Positions 9,206 through 18,170 are shown, counted from the first letter of the stretch. The stretch: 64,000 bases of DNA from Oceanobacillus timonensis (GCF_900166635.1 NZ_LT800497.1:3582344-3646343), one strand, 5' to 3'. A program made the numbers and translations. Notes: a model not told the origin generated them from the letters alone.

Positions 9206-9739
9206 TCCTTCTACCTCTTTCCTTATGTATTTTTTTGAAAAATAAGCTATTGAATTGATTCCATGCATATCTGGTTATACTTTGCGCATGATTTAAATAA
9301 TAATTCCTTTTTTACTATAGTGCATCGCTATAATCTAATGCATTGATAATGATAATCAATCTCAATTAGCTTGTTTAAAGTATACCAAATAAAAAAGCGT
9401 TGTCAACTGTATTTTGAAATATTTCATTTTTTAACTTATACCTTCATTCTCACCTATGTAATGATAAAAGAATTCGGATAAGAATCGTTACTTAAACATC
9501 AGAAGAATACATCTTTGAAAAGATACAACCATCTGTTTAAAACAACGTTTCACATCGCAAAACATGCGTACTCCCGATGAAAGAAGCACGCATGGGTTAG
9601 CTAAGTCATTTACAGTCTGTCATGCCCGACAGCTGCCATAGAAAAATTGCTTTCTTGGAAGTATTCATTAAGAAAGTATGAAGTTTGGTTATTTATAAGT
9701 AATTACTCGTGTAATTTGACATGAAAGAGAACTGCGTAA
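9206..9739. other. Intergenic region upstream of the siderophore binding-protein gene
   Basis: About 530 bp without a credible gene. It carries the Fur box at 9344-9358 listed separately. Between 9420 and 9740 the ATPase gene's downstream region shows only a short stem (AATTAC/GTAATT near 9700-9717) and no clear terminator, so read-through from the ATPase gene into the other three genes remains possible. Confidence 0.5.
9344..9358. promoter_or_regulatory. Fur box upstream of the siderophore binding-protein gene
   Basis: TGATAATGATAATCA matches the Bacillus 7-1-7 Fur consensus (TGATAATNATTATCA) at all but one position. It lies about 140 bp before the start codon of the binding-protein gene and predicts repression in iron-replete cells. 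Confidence 0.8.
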
Positions 9740-10519
9740 TTAACTACTTTTACTTATATGAGAATCAAAGTATACACAAAAACGACAACCATTTTGCATA
9801 TGAACTGGAATATGCATATCATAGATTTCGTTTAGCGCCTCTGAATTAATAATTTCGTGTGTTGGGCCATCTTTTACTAGACGCCCTTCTTTTAAAGCTA
9901 CAATCTGATCCGAATAAACCGAAGCAAAGTTAATATCATGCAATACAATCACAACCGTTTTACCCAAATCGTCGACAAGCTTGCGTAATATTTTCATAAT
10001 TTGCACAGAATGCTTCATATCCAAATTATTCAATGGTTCATCCAGTAAAATATATTCGGTGTCTTGAGCAATAATCATGGAAATAAATGCACGCTGCTTT
10101 TGACCGCCAGACAGCTCATCTAAGAATTTATGCTGGATATCTGTTAAATTTAAGTATTCAATTGATTGATCGATAATTCGCTCGTCCTCCGCATTTAAGC
10201 GTCCCTTCGAATATGGATAACGACCAAACGATACTAATTGGCGAATCGTTAATTTCACAGTTAGGAAATTTGATTGTCTCAAAATGGCAATACGCTTAGC
10301 GAATTCATTGGATTTCATGTTTTTCACATTATTTTTATCTAATAATACATCTCCCGTGTCTGCATCAAGCAGCCGGCTTACCATAGAAAGTAGCGTTGAT
10401 TTCCCAGCGCCGTTTGGTCCGATAAACGATGTAATTTTGTTAGGCTGAATTTGAACCGATATGTCATTTACGATAGATTTATTGCCGAACTTCTTTGTCA
10501 ATCCTTTAATATCAATCAT
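9740..10519 (-). CDS. Iron-siderophore ABC transporter ATPase, YclP/FpbP-like
   Basis: A 259-residue ABC ATPase with Walker A GPNGAGKST (residues 34-42), signature LSGGQ near 137, Walker B YILLDEP near 158 and the switch histidine in VLHDINFA. The protein strongly resembles B. subtilis YclP along its length (for instance the LTIRQLVSFGRYPYSKGRL and EPLNNLDMKHSV regions), which supports a catecholate or petrobactin-type importer. Unusually it is not inside the operon with its permeases: it lies upstream with its own Fur-controlled promoter, about 530 bp from the binding-protein gene. It powers uptake through the two FecCD permeases. Confidence 0.9.
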   Translation of the reverse strand: MIDIKGLTKKFGNKSIVNDISVQIQPNKITSFIGPNGAGKSTLLSMVSRLLDADTGDVLLDKNNVKNMKSNEFAKRIAILRQSNFLTVKLTIRQLVSFGRYPYSKGRLNAEDERIIDQSIEYLNLTDIQHKFLDELSGGQKQRAFISMIIAQDTEYILLDEPLNNLDMKHSVQIMKILRKLVDDLGKTVVIVLHDINFASVYSDQIVALKEGRLVKDGPTHEIINSEALNEIYDMHIPVHMQNGCRFCVYFDSHISKSS

Positions 10520-10682
10520 GCCATAGCCCTACTTTCTTTAAGTATTAAATGAAGAAATAAAAGTAATCGAAAAAAGAATGAATTATGTAGCTACATACGA
10601 AATCTTCATAACATACCAATCTTTTCTCGGCAGGAGTTCATCAAACATCCTTAGCTTATATTTTATACAAATTGAATCCAGA

Positions 10683-10697
10683 TAATAATTATTATCA
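10683..10697. promoter_or_regulatory. Fur box 1 upstream of the siderophore ATPase gene
   Basis: TAATAATTATTATCA differs from the 7-1-7 Fur consensus at one position. It lies 164 bp upstream of the ATPase start codon and 24 bp from a second box, so the region probably binds two or more Fur dimers. Confidence 0.7.
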
Positions 10698-10721
10698 TTT
10701 TCTAATTGTTCTAAATAAGAA

Positions 10722-10736
10722 TGATATTCATTATCA
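10722..10736. promoter_or_regulatory. Fur box 2 upstream of the siderophore ATPase gene
   Basis: TGATATTCATTATCA also differs from the Fur consensus at one position. With the box at 10683-10697 it makes a double operator controlling the separately transcribed ATPase gene. Confidence 0.7.
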
Positions 10737-10810
10737 ATTAGATGACAACACCTAGTATACCAAAATTTCAGCCATCGTCAATGCCCTATCTATATAAATA
10801 TGGTGATAAA

Positions 10811-10842
10811 CAAAAAAACTGCCTAGAGCGGCAGTTTTTTTG
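10811..10842. terminator. Terminator downstream of the DsbA-family gene
   Basis: Perfect stem AAAACTGCC/GGCAGTTTT with loop TAGAGC and T-runs on both sides. It ends the minus-strand DsbA-family transcript before the Fur-controlled promoter. Confidence 0.85.
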
Positions 10843-10939
10843 TTTATTTCGTTCAATTTTTTGTCAAATTCATTGATATGACTCGTTTTATAGAGATTTT
10901 CTTTTTATTTATTGAAGCCTTAAAATTGGCTTTTATACT

Positions 10940-11656
10940 TTATTCATTCTCACATCCATCACCGGTGCAATAGGATGTTTTGTTCTCATTTGGAGTCAAT
11001 GATTGCAAAATAGGCTGTTCTTGTTCTTCCTGCAAAACCTTTTCAAGCACTTGTGTGAACGTTTCCTCCGGCTGTGCACCGGATACGGCATATTTTTCAT
11101 TAAAAACAAAGAAAGGAACGCCCTCTACCCCCAACTGCTTTGCTAAGTCGATATCTTCATTGACTTTATTACGAAACTTTCCACTGTTTAAGACAGCTTC
11201 TGTTTCTTCCTGGTCAAGCCCGGTTTCTACCGCTAAACGAATCAATGTATCTTTATCACTCAACAGTTCAGAGTCAGTAAAATAAGCCTGGAAGAAGCGT
11301 TCTGTCAGTTCTGCCTCTTTTCCATTTGTAGCAGCTAACTTGGCAACCCGATGGGCATCAAATGTATTACTATATTTCATCGTATCAAAGTGGTAAGTTA
11401 AACCAACCTCTTTTGCCTGGTCTGCCACTTGCTTATTCATTGTATATACTTGTTCTAACGGCATTCCTTTCAGCTCAGAAAATGTTTCAGCAAAGTTTTT
11501 TTCAGGCATATACCGTGCAGCGGGATCAAGCTGATAACTTCTGTACTGAACCGCTACATTATCCCGATGCGAAAACTTCTCTAAAGCGTGTTCAAATCGC
11601 CTTTTTCCAATATAACAAAACGGACATATATAATCAGACCAAATTTCGACTTTCAT
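10940..11656 (-). CDS. DsbA-family oxidoreductase, FrnE-like
   Basis: A 238-residue cytoplasmic thioredoxin-fold protein. The active site CPFC at residues 11-14 (SDYICPFCYIGKRRF), the inserted helical region, and the cis-proline loop GVEGVPFFVFN near 180 are those of the FrnE branch of the DsbA superfamily, which includes YwbO-type proteins. There is no signal peptide. A Cys-containing tail (YCTGDGCENE) closes the protein and could supply an extra redox or metal-binding pair. The gene stands alone with its own ribosome site (GAGGTG) and terminator. Substrate unknown; a role in cytoplasmic dithiol exchange or oxidative stress is inferred. Confidence 0.85.
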   Translation of the reverse strand: MKVEIWSDYICPFCYIGKRRFEHALEKFSHRDNVAVQYRSYQLDPAARYMPEKNFAETFSELKGMPLEQVYTMNKQVADQAKEVGLTYHFDTMKYSNTFDAHRVAKLAATNGKEAELTERFFQAYFTDSELLSDKDTLIRLAVETGLDQEETEAVLNSGKFRNKVNEDIDLAKQLGVEGVPFFVFNEKYAVSGAQPEETFTQVLEKVLQEEQEQPILQSLTPNENKTSYCTGDGCENE

Positions 11657-11728
11657 GTATGTTCACCTCAATTTCCTTATTTATTTTAGCATAAGGAAAT
11701 CTGGGAACAAAGTAATCTGCACGCATTT

Positions 11729-12184
11729 TCAGCCATCGTATTTTCTTGTCTCTTCTAGCGTTCCATCTGTTCGATAAAGACTTAAAGACGTTCCTTTATT
11801 TTTGGCGATAGCTATCGCTCTTTCCACAGCTTCCTCTTTCGTATTAAAAATTTCACTTGCCTGACTGGACCCGGAAGATGCTACGGCCCAGCCATCACCC
11901 TGTTTATACACCTCTTGCCCTTCTTCCAGGCGCTCCGGATTATTTGTTTTTTCTTTTCCTTCTTTCGAACGCTGTGTTGGTTTTCCGCCTTTTTCATAGT
12001 TTTGGATTTCTTCTTGATCCGCATTTTCATACCATTCTTTCGCTTGTTCAATGGCTATCGGAATTGCCCGTTCTTCCTTATAACCATCATCAAGCATCGA
12101 ATTAGCTATATCAATTGCTTTTTTACGCACTGGTTTCTCCAAATTTTTCATAGAGCTCGGATAATCATTTGTAGTCCAAACCAT
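11729..12184 (-). CDS. YdaT-like general stress protein, DUF2188
   Basis: A 151-residue soluble protein with two parts. Residues 1-60 (WTTNDYPSSMKNLEKPVRKKA...) match the N-terminus of B. subtilis YdaT; residues 90-150 form a DUF2188 module with GWAVASSGS and TKEEAVERAIAIAKNKG, a small fold that pairs with a final strand. A lysine/glutamate-rich linker joins them. YdaT belongs to the sigma-B general stress regulon, and a sigma-B-like promoter is present just upstream here at 12211-12235. Biochemical function unknown. Confidence 0.8.
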   Translation of the reverse strand: MVWTTNDYPSSMKNLEKPVRKKAIDIANSMLDDGYKEERAIPIAIEQAKEWYENADQEEIQNYEKGGKPTQRSKEGKEKTNNPERLEEGQEVYKQGDGWAVASSGSSQASEIFNTKEEAVERAIAIAKNKGTSLSLYRTDGTLEETRKYDG

Positions 12185-12210
12185 GGGATTACCTCCTTTT
12201 TATATGGCAT

Positions 12211-12235
12211 TTTCCCTTTCTCACATACGTCAAAC
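12211..12235 (-). promoter_or_regulatory. Sigma-B-type promoter of the ydaT-like gene
   Basis: On the minus strand GTTTGA (12230-12235) is followed after 13 bases by GGGAAA (12211-12216), close to the sigma-B consensus GTTTAA-N12/15-GGGWAW. It lies 26 bases before the start codon, leaving room for the GGAGG ribosome site. Confidence 0.65.
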
Positions 12236-12318
12236 ATCTTTATATCAAAACGATTCTTTCTCCGTATTCCCTCTGAATTATCTATAGAGACTCCCTATGA
12301 TAACAGTTTATAACCATA

Positions 12319-12349
12319 AAAAAAGATGCGGCCGGCTCCGCATCTTTTT
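12319..12349. terminator. Terminator downstream of fni
   Basis: Stem AAAGATGCGG/CCGCATCTTT with short loop and flanking A and T runs, placed just after the fni stop codon on the minus strand. Confidence 0.85.
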
Positions 12350-12355
12350 GCTGTA

Positions 12356-13405
12356 TTACGCATCTAACAGCGATGTTCCATTAATGGATACACGCTTTGT
12401 ATTTTTTAATTCATCCAAATTGACTGCGCCGATACCAAACATTGTCATCTTCAACTCTAATTCCAATTGTTCCATAGTTTGGATAACTGCTTCTTCTGAT
12501 TCTGTCGCCGCTTGCAGCAGATGCCTTGCATAACCAATCACATCTGCGCCAATGGTAATTGCTTTTGCCGCATCTACGCCTGTTTTCATCCCGCCGCTGG
12601 CAACTAAAGGCGCCTCAGGCAGCTGACTGCGTACGGATACAAGGCAATCTTTTGTTGGATTTCCCCAATTATTAAATGCTTCCGCAGCAGCTTTTTTTAA
12701 TGGATCTTGCGAACGGAGCTTTTCGACTTGACTCCAGGATGTTCCGCCGGCTCCGGCAACATCGATATAGGAAATGCCTGCATCATAAAGCCTTTTAGCA
12801 GCTTCACCATCAATACCAAAGCCAACTTCTTTCACGCCGACCGGAGCGTTCACCTGTTTACAAACCTGCTCGATTTTCGGGAGCAGATCTTTAAAATTTA
12901 AATCTCCGCCATCCTGAACAGCTTCCTGTAGGGAGTTTAAATGAAGAACGATAGAATCAGCCTCTGTTTTATCAATAATACGCTGGCATTCTTCTGCTTC
13001 GTAACCATAATTCAGCTGTACTGCACCTATATTCACGATTAAGGGTACAGTCGGGGCTTGTCTGCGGATCAGGAAAGAATCTTTGTGCTGATCACTTTCT
13101 AAAAATGCTCTTGTCGAACCAATTGCAAGTGCCCAGCCTTTTTTCTCCGCCGCTAAAGCTAAATTCTGATTAATCGTTGTCGCCAATTCAGAACCGCCAG
13201 TCATGGAACTGACAAGAAATGGTGCCTGTAGATTCTTACCCAAAAATGATGTTGCCAAAGAAATGGCATCAAAATCAATTTCCGGCAAAGCATTATGAAG
13301 AAAATGGATTCCTTCCAGTCCCGTAGATTTATTCACGCCTTCTACGTTTCCTTCCAGACAAAGGCGGATATGTTCTGTTTTACGTTGATTTATACCTTTT
13401 TCCAT
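12356..13405 (-). CDS. fni: Type II isopentenyl-diphosphate delta-isomerase
   Basis: A 349-residue FMN-dependent enzyme that interconverts isopentenyl and dimethylallyl diphosphate in isoprenoid supply. Visible family features are RKTEH near residue 10, VSSMTGGS near 68 for flavin binding, IGAVQLNYG near 130, KEVGFGI near 195 and DVAGAGGTSW near 222, with the phosphate-binding SGGMKTGVDAAKAI region near 275. The length is normal for the family. It is a single-gene unit flanked by terminators. The flavin enzyme is usual in Bacilli, which lack the unrelated type I isomerase. Confidence 0.94.
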   Translation of the reverse strand: MEKGINQRKTEHIRLCLEGNVEGVNKSTGLEGIHFLHNALPEIDFDAISLATSFLGKNLQAPFLVSSMTGGSELATTINQNLALAAEKKGWALAIGSTRAFLESDQHKDSFLIRRQAPTVPLIVNIGAVQLNYGYEAEECQRIIDKTEADSIVLHLNSLQEAVQDGGDLNFKDLLPKIEQVCKQVNAPVGVKEVGFGIDGEAAKRLYDAGISYIDVAGAGGTSWSQVEKLRSQDPLKKAAAEAFNNWGNPTKDCLVSVRSQLPEAPLVASGGMKTGVDAAKAITIGADVIGYARHLLQAATESEEAVIQTMEQLELELKMTMFGIGAVNLDELKNTKRVSINGTSLLDA

Positions 13406-13660
13406 GAATGTCCCTCGCTTATTTTAATTTATCATTCTATATTTTTCAGTGGAGAGAGCTTTCCTTTCCACCTTTCACCAGATGCAAGTATACATACTCT
13501 CGTCCCTTTAGTTATCATTACATCTAGTGTACTTGTTTCCAGCCATAAAAGAAAGATAAATGAATATGTCGTCATCTCTCTTTTATTTATGAAAAAAGTC
13601 AGATGATATCTGTTTTTTCTGTTATAATAAAATTACTTATTTATGTTTTGGGAGGAAAAA

Positions 13661-14200
13661 ATGAACAAAGAAGATGCAAAGGCTTTAGCTATAATGGCGC
13701 ACCGAGGACAAACCCGTAAAAATTCCAGTGAACCTTACATAACTCATCCTATCCGTGTAGCAGAACGTCTGGAAAAAGAAGGATTTTCAGACGATTTAAT
13801 TAGTGCTGCCTATTTACATGACGTTGTAGAAGACACAGACATCAGCATCGAGGATATCAGAAATCAATTTGGTAAACGAATTGCCACCCTTGTCGCTTCC
13901 CATACAGAGGACAAGTCCCAGTCATGGCAGGACAGAAAACAAGCAACAGTCGATCATTTGAAAGATGCTCCAAAAGAAGTTAAATATCTGATTATCGCTG
14001 ACAAATTAGATAACCTCATTGAACTGGAGAAAGAATATAAAGAGCTTGGCGATGCCATTTGGAAAAAGTTCAATGCAGGCTATAACCAACAAAAGTGGTA
14101 TAATCAAGAAATCGCCAAAAATATGTACGCTCATTTATCGCCTGATGAAATCCCGTCTTATTTTAATGAGTTCGAACAGGTTGTAAAACGTTTTTTTTAG
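13661..14200 (+). CDS. HD-domain phosphohydrolase, RelA/SpoT hydrolase-like (small alarmone hydrolase type)
   Basis: A 179-residue single-domain protein. The HD motif is visible as H18 (AHRGQTRK), HP (YITHPIRV) near 35, HD (YLHDVVEDT) near 60 and D in IADKLDNL near 113, the metal-binding set of SpoT/MESH1-type (p)ppGpp hydrolases. No synthetase, TGS or ACT domains follow. The ATG at 13661 has a strong GGGAGG site; an earlier in-frame ATG at 13643 overlaps that site and is unlikely. It is a single gene between divergent fni and a shared terminator. Alarmone hydrolysis is inferred from the family; other nucleotide substrates are possible. Confidence 0.8.
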   Translation: MNKEDAKALAIMAHRGQTRKNSSEPYITHPIRVAERLEKEGFSDDLISAAYLHDVVEDTDISIEDIRNQFGKRIATLVASHTEDKSQSWQDRKQATVDHLKDAPKEVKYLIIADKLDNLIELEKEYKELGDAIWKKFNAGYNQQKWYNQEIAKNMYAHLSPDEIPSYFNEFEQVVKRFF

Positions 14201-14261
14201 AAAATCTCGTTGTGCTTATACCGTAAAGAAATAAAATGGTTTCTTCACGGCCAAATAATTA

Positions 14262-14310
14262 AATAAACACCTTTTTCTAAACACAAAGTGGATAGAAAAA
14301 GGTGTTTATT
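14262..14310. terminator. Bidirectional terminator between the HD hydrolase and aldo/keto reductase genes
   Basis: AAACACCTTTTTCTA pairs perfectly with its complement across a 14-base loop; T-rich on both sides, serving the two convergent genes. Confidence 0.85.
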
Positions 14311-14313
14311 TTC

Positions 14314-15138
14314 TTATCGTGCATGCATTTCATTCGGATGCGTTCCACTGCGGAGATTGCGATCCAACGCATCGATTATTTTGATGTCTTCTTCATTCAA
14401 TTCAAAATCAAATACATCCAGGTTTGCTTCAATTCGGGAAGGTGTCACTGATTTTGGAATAACAATTAACTCGGACTGTAAGTGCCAGCGAAGAATAATT
14501 TGTGCAATTGTTTTCCCTTTTTTCTCCGCAATTTGTGTTAATGCTTCATCTTCTAATACATCTTTTCCGTTCATAAGCGGGCTGTACGCTTCGACATAAA
14601 TGCCATTTTCTTTGCAGAATGCACGCAATTCTTTTTGCTGCAAGTATGGATGGCACTCTACCTGATTGACAGCCGGCACTACCTCACATTCATCCAGCAG
14701 GCGCTGCAAGTGCTCCACTTCAAAGTTACATACGCCGATAGCTTTTGCCTTGCCGTCTTTATATATTTTTTCCAACGCTTTATACGTATCAATATATTTA
14801 TCGTAATCCGGTGTCGGCCAATGAATCAAATAAAGATCTACGTAATCTGTTCCAAGTCTTTCCAAGCTTGCATCAAAAGCCTTTAATGTCTCTTCATAAC
14901 CATGGTCTGCATTCCAGACTTTTGTCGTAAGAAAGATTTCTTCACGCGGAACACCACTATTTGCGATAGCTTGTCCTACGCCTTCTTCATTACCATATAC
15001 TTTTGCGGTATCAAGCGAACGATAACCAGACTTTAATGCGTGTTCTACAGCAGGAATAGCTTCTTGATTCTCTACTTTCCAGACGCCAAAACCAATTTGC
15101 GGCATCTCTAAACCGTTATTCAGTGTCACATACTTCAT
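14314..15138 (-). CDS. Aldo/keto reductase, YvgN/glyoxal-reductase-like
   Basis: A 274-residue NADPH-dependent oxidoreductase of the AKR5 type. The catalytic tetrad is visible: D43 (SLDTAKVYGNE, with Y48), K in TTKVWN near 73 and H in YLIHWPTP near 106. NADPH-binding residues follow in VIPKSVTPSRIEANL near 240. The opening NNGLEMPQIGFGVWKV is shared with B. subtilis YvgN, which reduces methylglyoxal and other aldehydes. The start has a GGAGG site. It is a monocistronic gene. Confidence 0.88.
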   Translation of the reverse strand: MKYVTLNNGLEMPQIGFGVWKVENQEAIPAVEHALKSGYRSLDTAKVYGNEEGVGQAIANSGVPREEIFLTTKVWNADHGYEETLKAFDASLERLGTDYVDLYLIHWPTPDYDKYIDTYKALEKIYKDGKAKAIGVCNFEVEHLQRLLDECEVVPAVNQVECHPYLQQKELRAFCKENGIYVEAYSPLMNGKDVLEDEALTQIAEKKGKTIAQIILRWHLQSELIVIPKSVTPSRIEANLDVFDFELNEEDIKIIDALDRNLRSGTHPNEMHAR

Positions 15139-15282
15139 ATTTTCAGATTACCTCCTGCAAATGATTATTTATTGGATTTGTTATTATCATTTCTGTTTTC
15201 AAATCCGTAGTGCATTCAGTTTACAATAACAGGGATACAAAGCAAAGCAATGTGCTTATTATTTTTCAAGCATATGTTCACT

Positions 15283-15312
15283 GAAAAATGGCGCAAATGA
15301 TTGCCGTTTTTA
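15283..15312. terminator. Possible terminator downstream of tag
   Basis: An imperfect stem AAAACGGC/GCCATTTTT on the minus strand directly after the tag stop codon, ending in T residues. Confidence 0.4.
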
Positions 15313-15876
15313 TGCTTCACCGCTTAAAAAACAGTTGGCCGTATGGTCATTTACCATACCGATTGCCTGCATAAAAGAGTAACAAATCACCGGCCCAACA
15401 AAAGAAAATCCTCTCTTCTTCAGATCCTTGCTGATTTGTTTAGATAAATTTGTTTGAGCAGGAACATCTTCATGCTTCTCCCAATGATTCACGATTGGCT
15501 TTCTGTCCACAAATCCCCATATATAATGATCAAATGTACCAAATTCTGCTTGAACCTGCTGGAATGCCTTGGCATTTTTTATGACCGATTCCATTTTACG
15601 TCTGTTTCGGATGATTCCCTTATCCTGCATTAATTCTTCCACTTTTTCATCTGTGTACGAAGCGATAATATCAACATTAAAATGATCAAACGCCTGACGA
15701 TAATTTTCCCGGCGTTTTAAAATGGTAATCCAGCTTAAACCTGCCTGGGCGCCTTCTAAAGTCAGCATTTCGAATAGATAGCGGTCATCCCCGAAGACAG
15801 GGCGGCCCCATTCTTCATCATGATAAGTAATATACACAGGTTCTTCGCTTACCCAGGCGCATCGTTCCTTACTCAT
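15310..15876 (-). CDS. tag: DNA-3-methyladenine glycosylase I
   Basis: A 188-residue base-excision repair enzyme that removes 3-methyladenine. The N-terminal motif CAWVSEEPVYITYHDEEWG supplies the zinc-binding Cys and His and the catalytic Glu region; a further zinc pair lies near the C-terminus (NDHTANCF). The ATG at 15876 is the likely start; TTG and GTG codons just upstream are alternatives. The start overlaps the end of the sulfurtransferase gene by 8 bp, so the two are probably translated together, although no functional link is known. Confidence 0.92.
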   Translation of the reverse strand: MSKERCAWVSEEPVYITYHDEEWGRPVFGDDRYLFEMLTLEGAQAGLSWITILKRRENYRQAFDHFNVDIIASYTDEKVEELMQDKGIIRNRRKMESVIKNAKAFQQVQAEFGTFDHYIWGFVDRKPIVNHWEKHEDVPAQTNLSKQISKDLKKRGFSFVGPVICYSFMQAIGMVNDHTANCFLSGEA

Positions 15877-16747
15877 CTTCTTCACCAATCGCTACTTCAT
15901 TCTTTTCATAAGAAATCCAGTCACTGAAACTGCCTGGATACAACTTAACATTTTTAAAACCGGCGTTATCTAAAGCGAGAATATTGGGGCATGCAGAAAC
16001 ACCGGAACCACAGGAAACAATAATTTCCGCATCTTTATCTAAGTCGGAAAAATGCTCCTTCAACTGTTCTTCATTTTTCCAGCTGCCATCTTCTCTTAAA
16101 ACATCCTTCCAAAAATAATTTGCTGCTCCTGGAATATGGCCTGCCCGGGCATACATCGGTTCTTCATCACCTAAATATCTTGCTCGTGCCCTAGCGTCGA
16201 TTATCGTTGTTTCCGGAGATCCGATTTTTTCTTTGACCTCTTCCATATCAACGTACCGGTCTTCTTTCTCCTTTTTTCGGAAGATTGTCGGCTGCAGGTT
16301 GGGAACTTCTGTTGTCAGCTCTCCTCCCTCGGCTACCCAGCGATCTAATCCCCCGTCTAAAATATACACTTTTTCATGGCCTAAATAGTCCAGCAGCCAC
16401 CAAAAACGCGGTGCAAACATGTCATTTCCCTGATCATACACCACAACTGTCGTATCATTGGATATACCTAATTTCCCAAGTTTGTTTGCAAATAATTCCC
16501 AGTCTGGTAAAGGGTGATTCCCGCCATGTTTCCCGGCTTTTTCAGATAAATCTCTATTTAAATCCATATAAACAGATCCAGGTAAATGGCCTTGCAGATA
16601 AGCCTTCCGCCCAGCATCAGCATCCATCAAATTAAATCGTACATCTACAATAACAAGGTTATTTTGTGCGAAACGTTTCTTTAACCTTTCTACGCTAATG
16701 ATGTTTCTCAAAATCTGCCCCTCCCGTTTTTTATTTTTTCTAATCAT
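15869..16747 (-). CDS. Sulfurtransferase, SseA/rhodanese type
   Basis: Two rhodanese domains: the first inactive (about residues 15-140, YDQGNDMFAPRFWWLL), the second (about 165-285) with the active-site Cys in SCGSGVSA, the CGSGV(S/T)A loop typical of 3-mercaptopyruvate-type sulfurtransferases. Two starts are supported: ATG at 16747 with AGGAG, and TTG at 16711 with GGGAGGGG, which gives the standard 280-residue length. The extra 12 residues of the longer form are strongly basic (RKNKKR). It precedes tag with an 8-bp overlap. Transfers sulfane sulfur to thiols or cyanide. Confidence 0.88.
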   Translation of the reverse strand: MIRKNKKREGQILRNIISVERLKKRFAQNNLVIVDVRFNLMDADAGRKAYLQGHLPGSVYMDLNRDLSEKAGKHGGNHPLPDWELFANKLGKLGISNDTTVVVYDQGNDMFAPRFWWLLDYLGHEKVYILDGGLDRWVAEGGELTTEVPNLQPTIFRKKEKEDRYVDMEEVKEKIGSPETTIIDARARARYLGDEEPMYARAGHIPGAANYFWKDVLREDGSWKNEEQLKEHFSDLDKDAEIIVSCGSGVSACPNILALDNAGFKNVKLYPGSFSDWISYEKNEVAIGEEDE

Positions 16748-16930
16748 ATCACTCCTTGTTTATTTTAACAGAAAAAAATATATTTGAAGCAATGTTTAAA
16801 AGAATTCTAATACGGATTTATATGATGGATATGGTAAAATATACAAAGCAGCGTAAAATAAGAATGGCAGTCATTTTCGTGCAACTGCCATTTTCACGAA
16901 CCAACATATATCCAGAAGGAGGCTTTTTCA

Positions 16931-18170
16931 ATGAGAGAACAATTAATACAACGCTTAGAAACATATGCAAAAGTAGATACACAATCAGATATGGATTCGT
17001 CTTCTACCCCTTCTACTCCGGGACAATGGGATTTAATTAAACGCTTGGAAAATGAACTGAAAGAAGTTGGACTGGAAGATGTATCGTATGATGATAACGG
17101 GTATCTCATGGCGACTTTGCCAGCCAACACGGATGAGGATATTCCAACAATCGGTTTTTTGGCGCATGTAGACACAGCAACAGACTTTACCGGAAAGGGC
17201 GTATTGCCAAAAGTCATTGATTATGAAGGCGGCGATATTGTATTAAACGAAACTTTACAAGTCATTCTTTCTCCAAACGATTTTCCGGAACTTTCGAAAT
17301 ATAAAGGTCATCAATTAATGGTAACGGATGGAACAACGTTACTTGGTGCCGATGATAAATCCGGTATCGCTGAAATTATGACAGCAATGGAATACTTGGT
17401 TCATCATCCGGAAATCAAGCATGGAAAGATTCGGGTTGCCTTTACACCTGATGAGGAAATCGGACGCGGACCGCATAAATTTGACGTGGAACGGTTTGGC
17501 TGCGACTATGCTTATACCGTTGATGGAGGCCCCTTAGGTGAACTGCAATATGAAAGTTTTAATGCGGCAGCTGCCAGAGTAACGTTTTACGGAAACAGTG
17601 TCCATCCGGGAACGGCGAAAAATAAAATGGTTAACGCCGGAAAAATGGCAGCTCAATTTATTTGCAAATTCCCTGAAAAAGAATCTCCAGAGCATACAGA
17701 AGGATATGAGGGGTTCTATCATCTTATCTCTGTAGAAGGTGATGTCGAAAAAAACAATGGTGTACTATATTATCCGTGACCATGACCGGGAAAAATTTGA
17801 GGCCCGCAAAGACACGGTGAAACAGCATGTCGAGGAAATAAAAAACGTATATGGGGAAAAAGCAGTTCAATTAGAAATGAATGACCAATATTATAATATG
17901 CGTGAAAAAATCGAGCCCGTAAAACACATTGTCGATATTGCGGAACGCGCCATCAAGAATCTTGATATCAACCCTATCATTCAACCTGTCCGCGGCGGTA
18001 CAGATGGTTCGCAAATTTCATTTATGGGATTGCCGACGCCAAATCTCTTTACCGGCGGGGAAAACTTCCATGGTAAATATGAGTATATTTCGATTGATAA
18101 TATGGAAAAAGCAGCGAATGTTATTGTTGAAATCAGCAGGTTATTTGCTGCAGAAAAGCTAGATACGTAA
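16931..18170 (+). pseudogene. pepT: Peptidase T gene, frameshifted
   Basis: A tripeptide aminopeptidase gene of normal total length (about 410 codons) that is split by a one-base insertion. The first frame runs from 16931 to the stop at 17779 and holds the first zinc ligand region ([11 protein letters not shown] near residue 78), the bridging Asp (LLGADDKSG near 140) and the catalytic pair DEEIGRG near 175. From about 17747 the homology continues in the +1 frame to 18170 ([12 protein letters not shown] through [17 protein letters not shown]), which holds the last zinc histidine. The break is at a run of seven A residues (17748-17754), where six would restore the frame. Either a real mutation, a sequencing error in the homopolymer, or a slippage site. 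Its own GGAGG-type site is present at the start. Confidence 0.85.

Noticed and set aside
17748..17754. Programmed -1 frameshift site (A AAA AAC) in pepT
   Set aside because: The downstream homologous frame requires a +1 shift; -1 slippage on this heptamer gives the wrong frame. A one-base insertion fits better.
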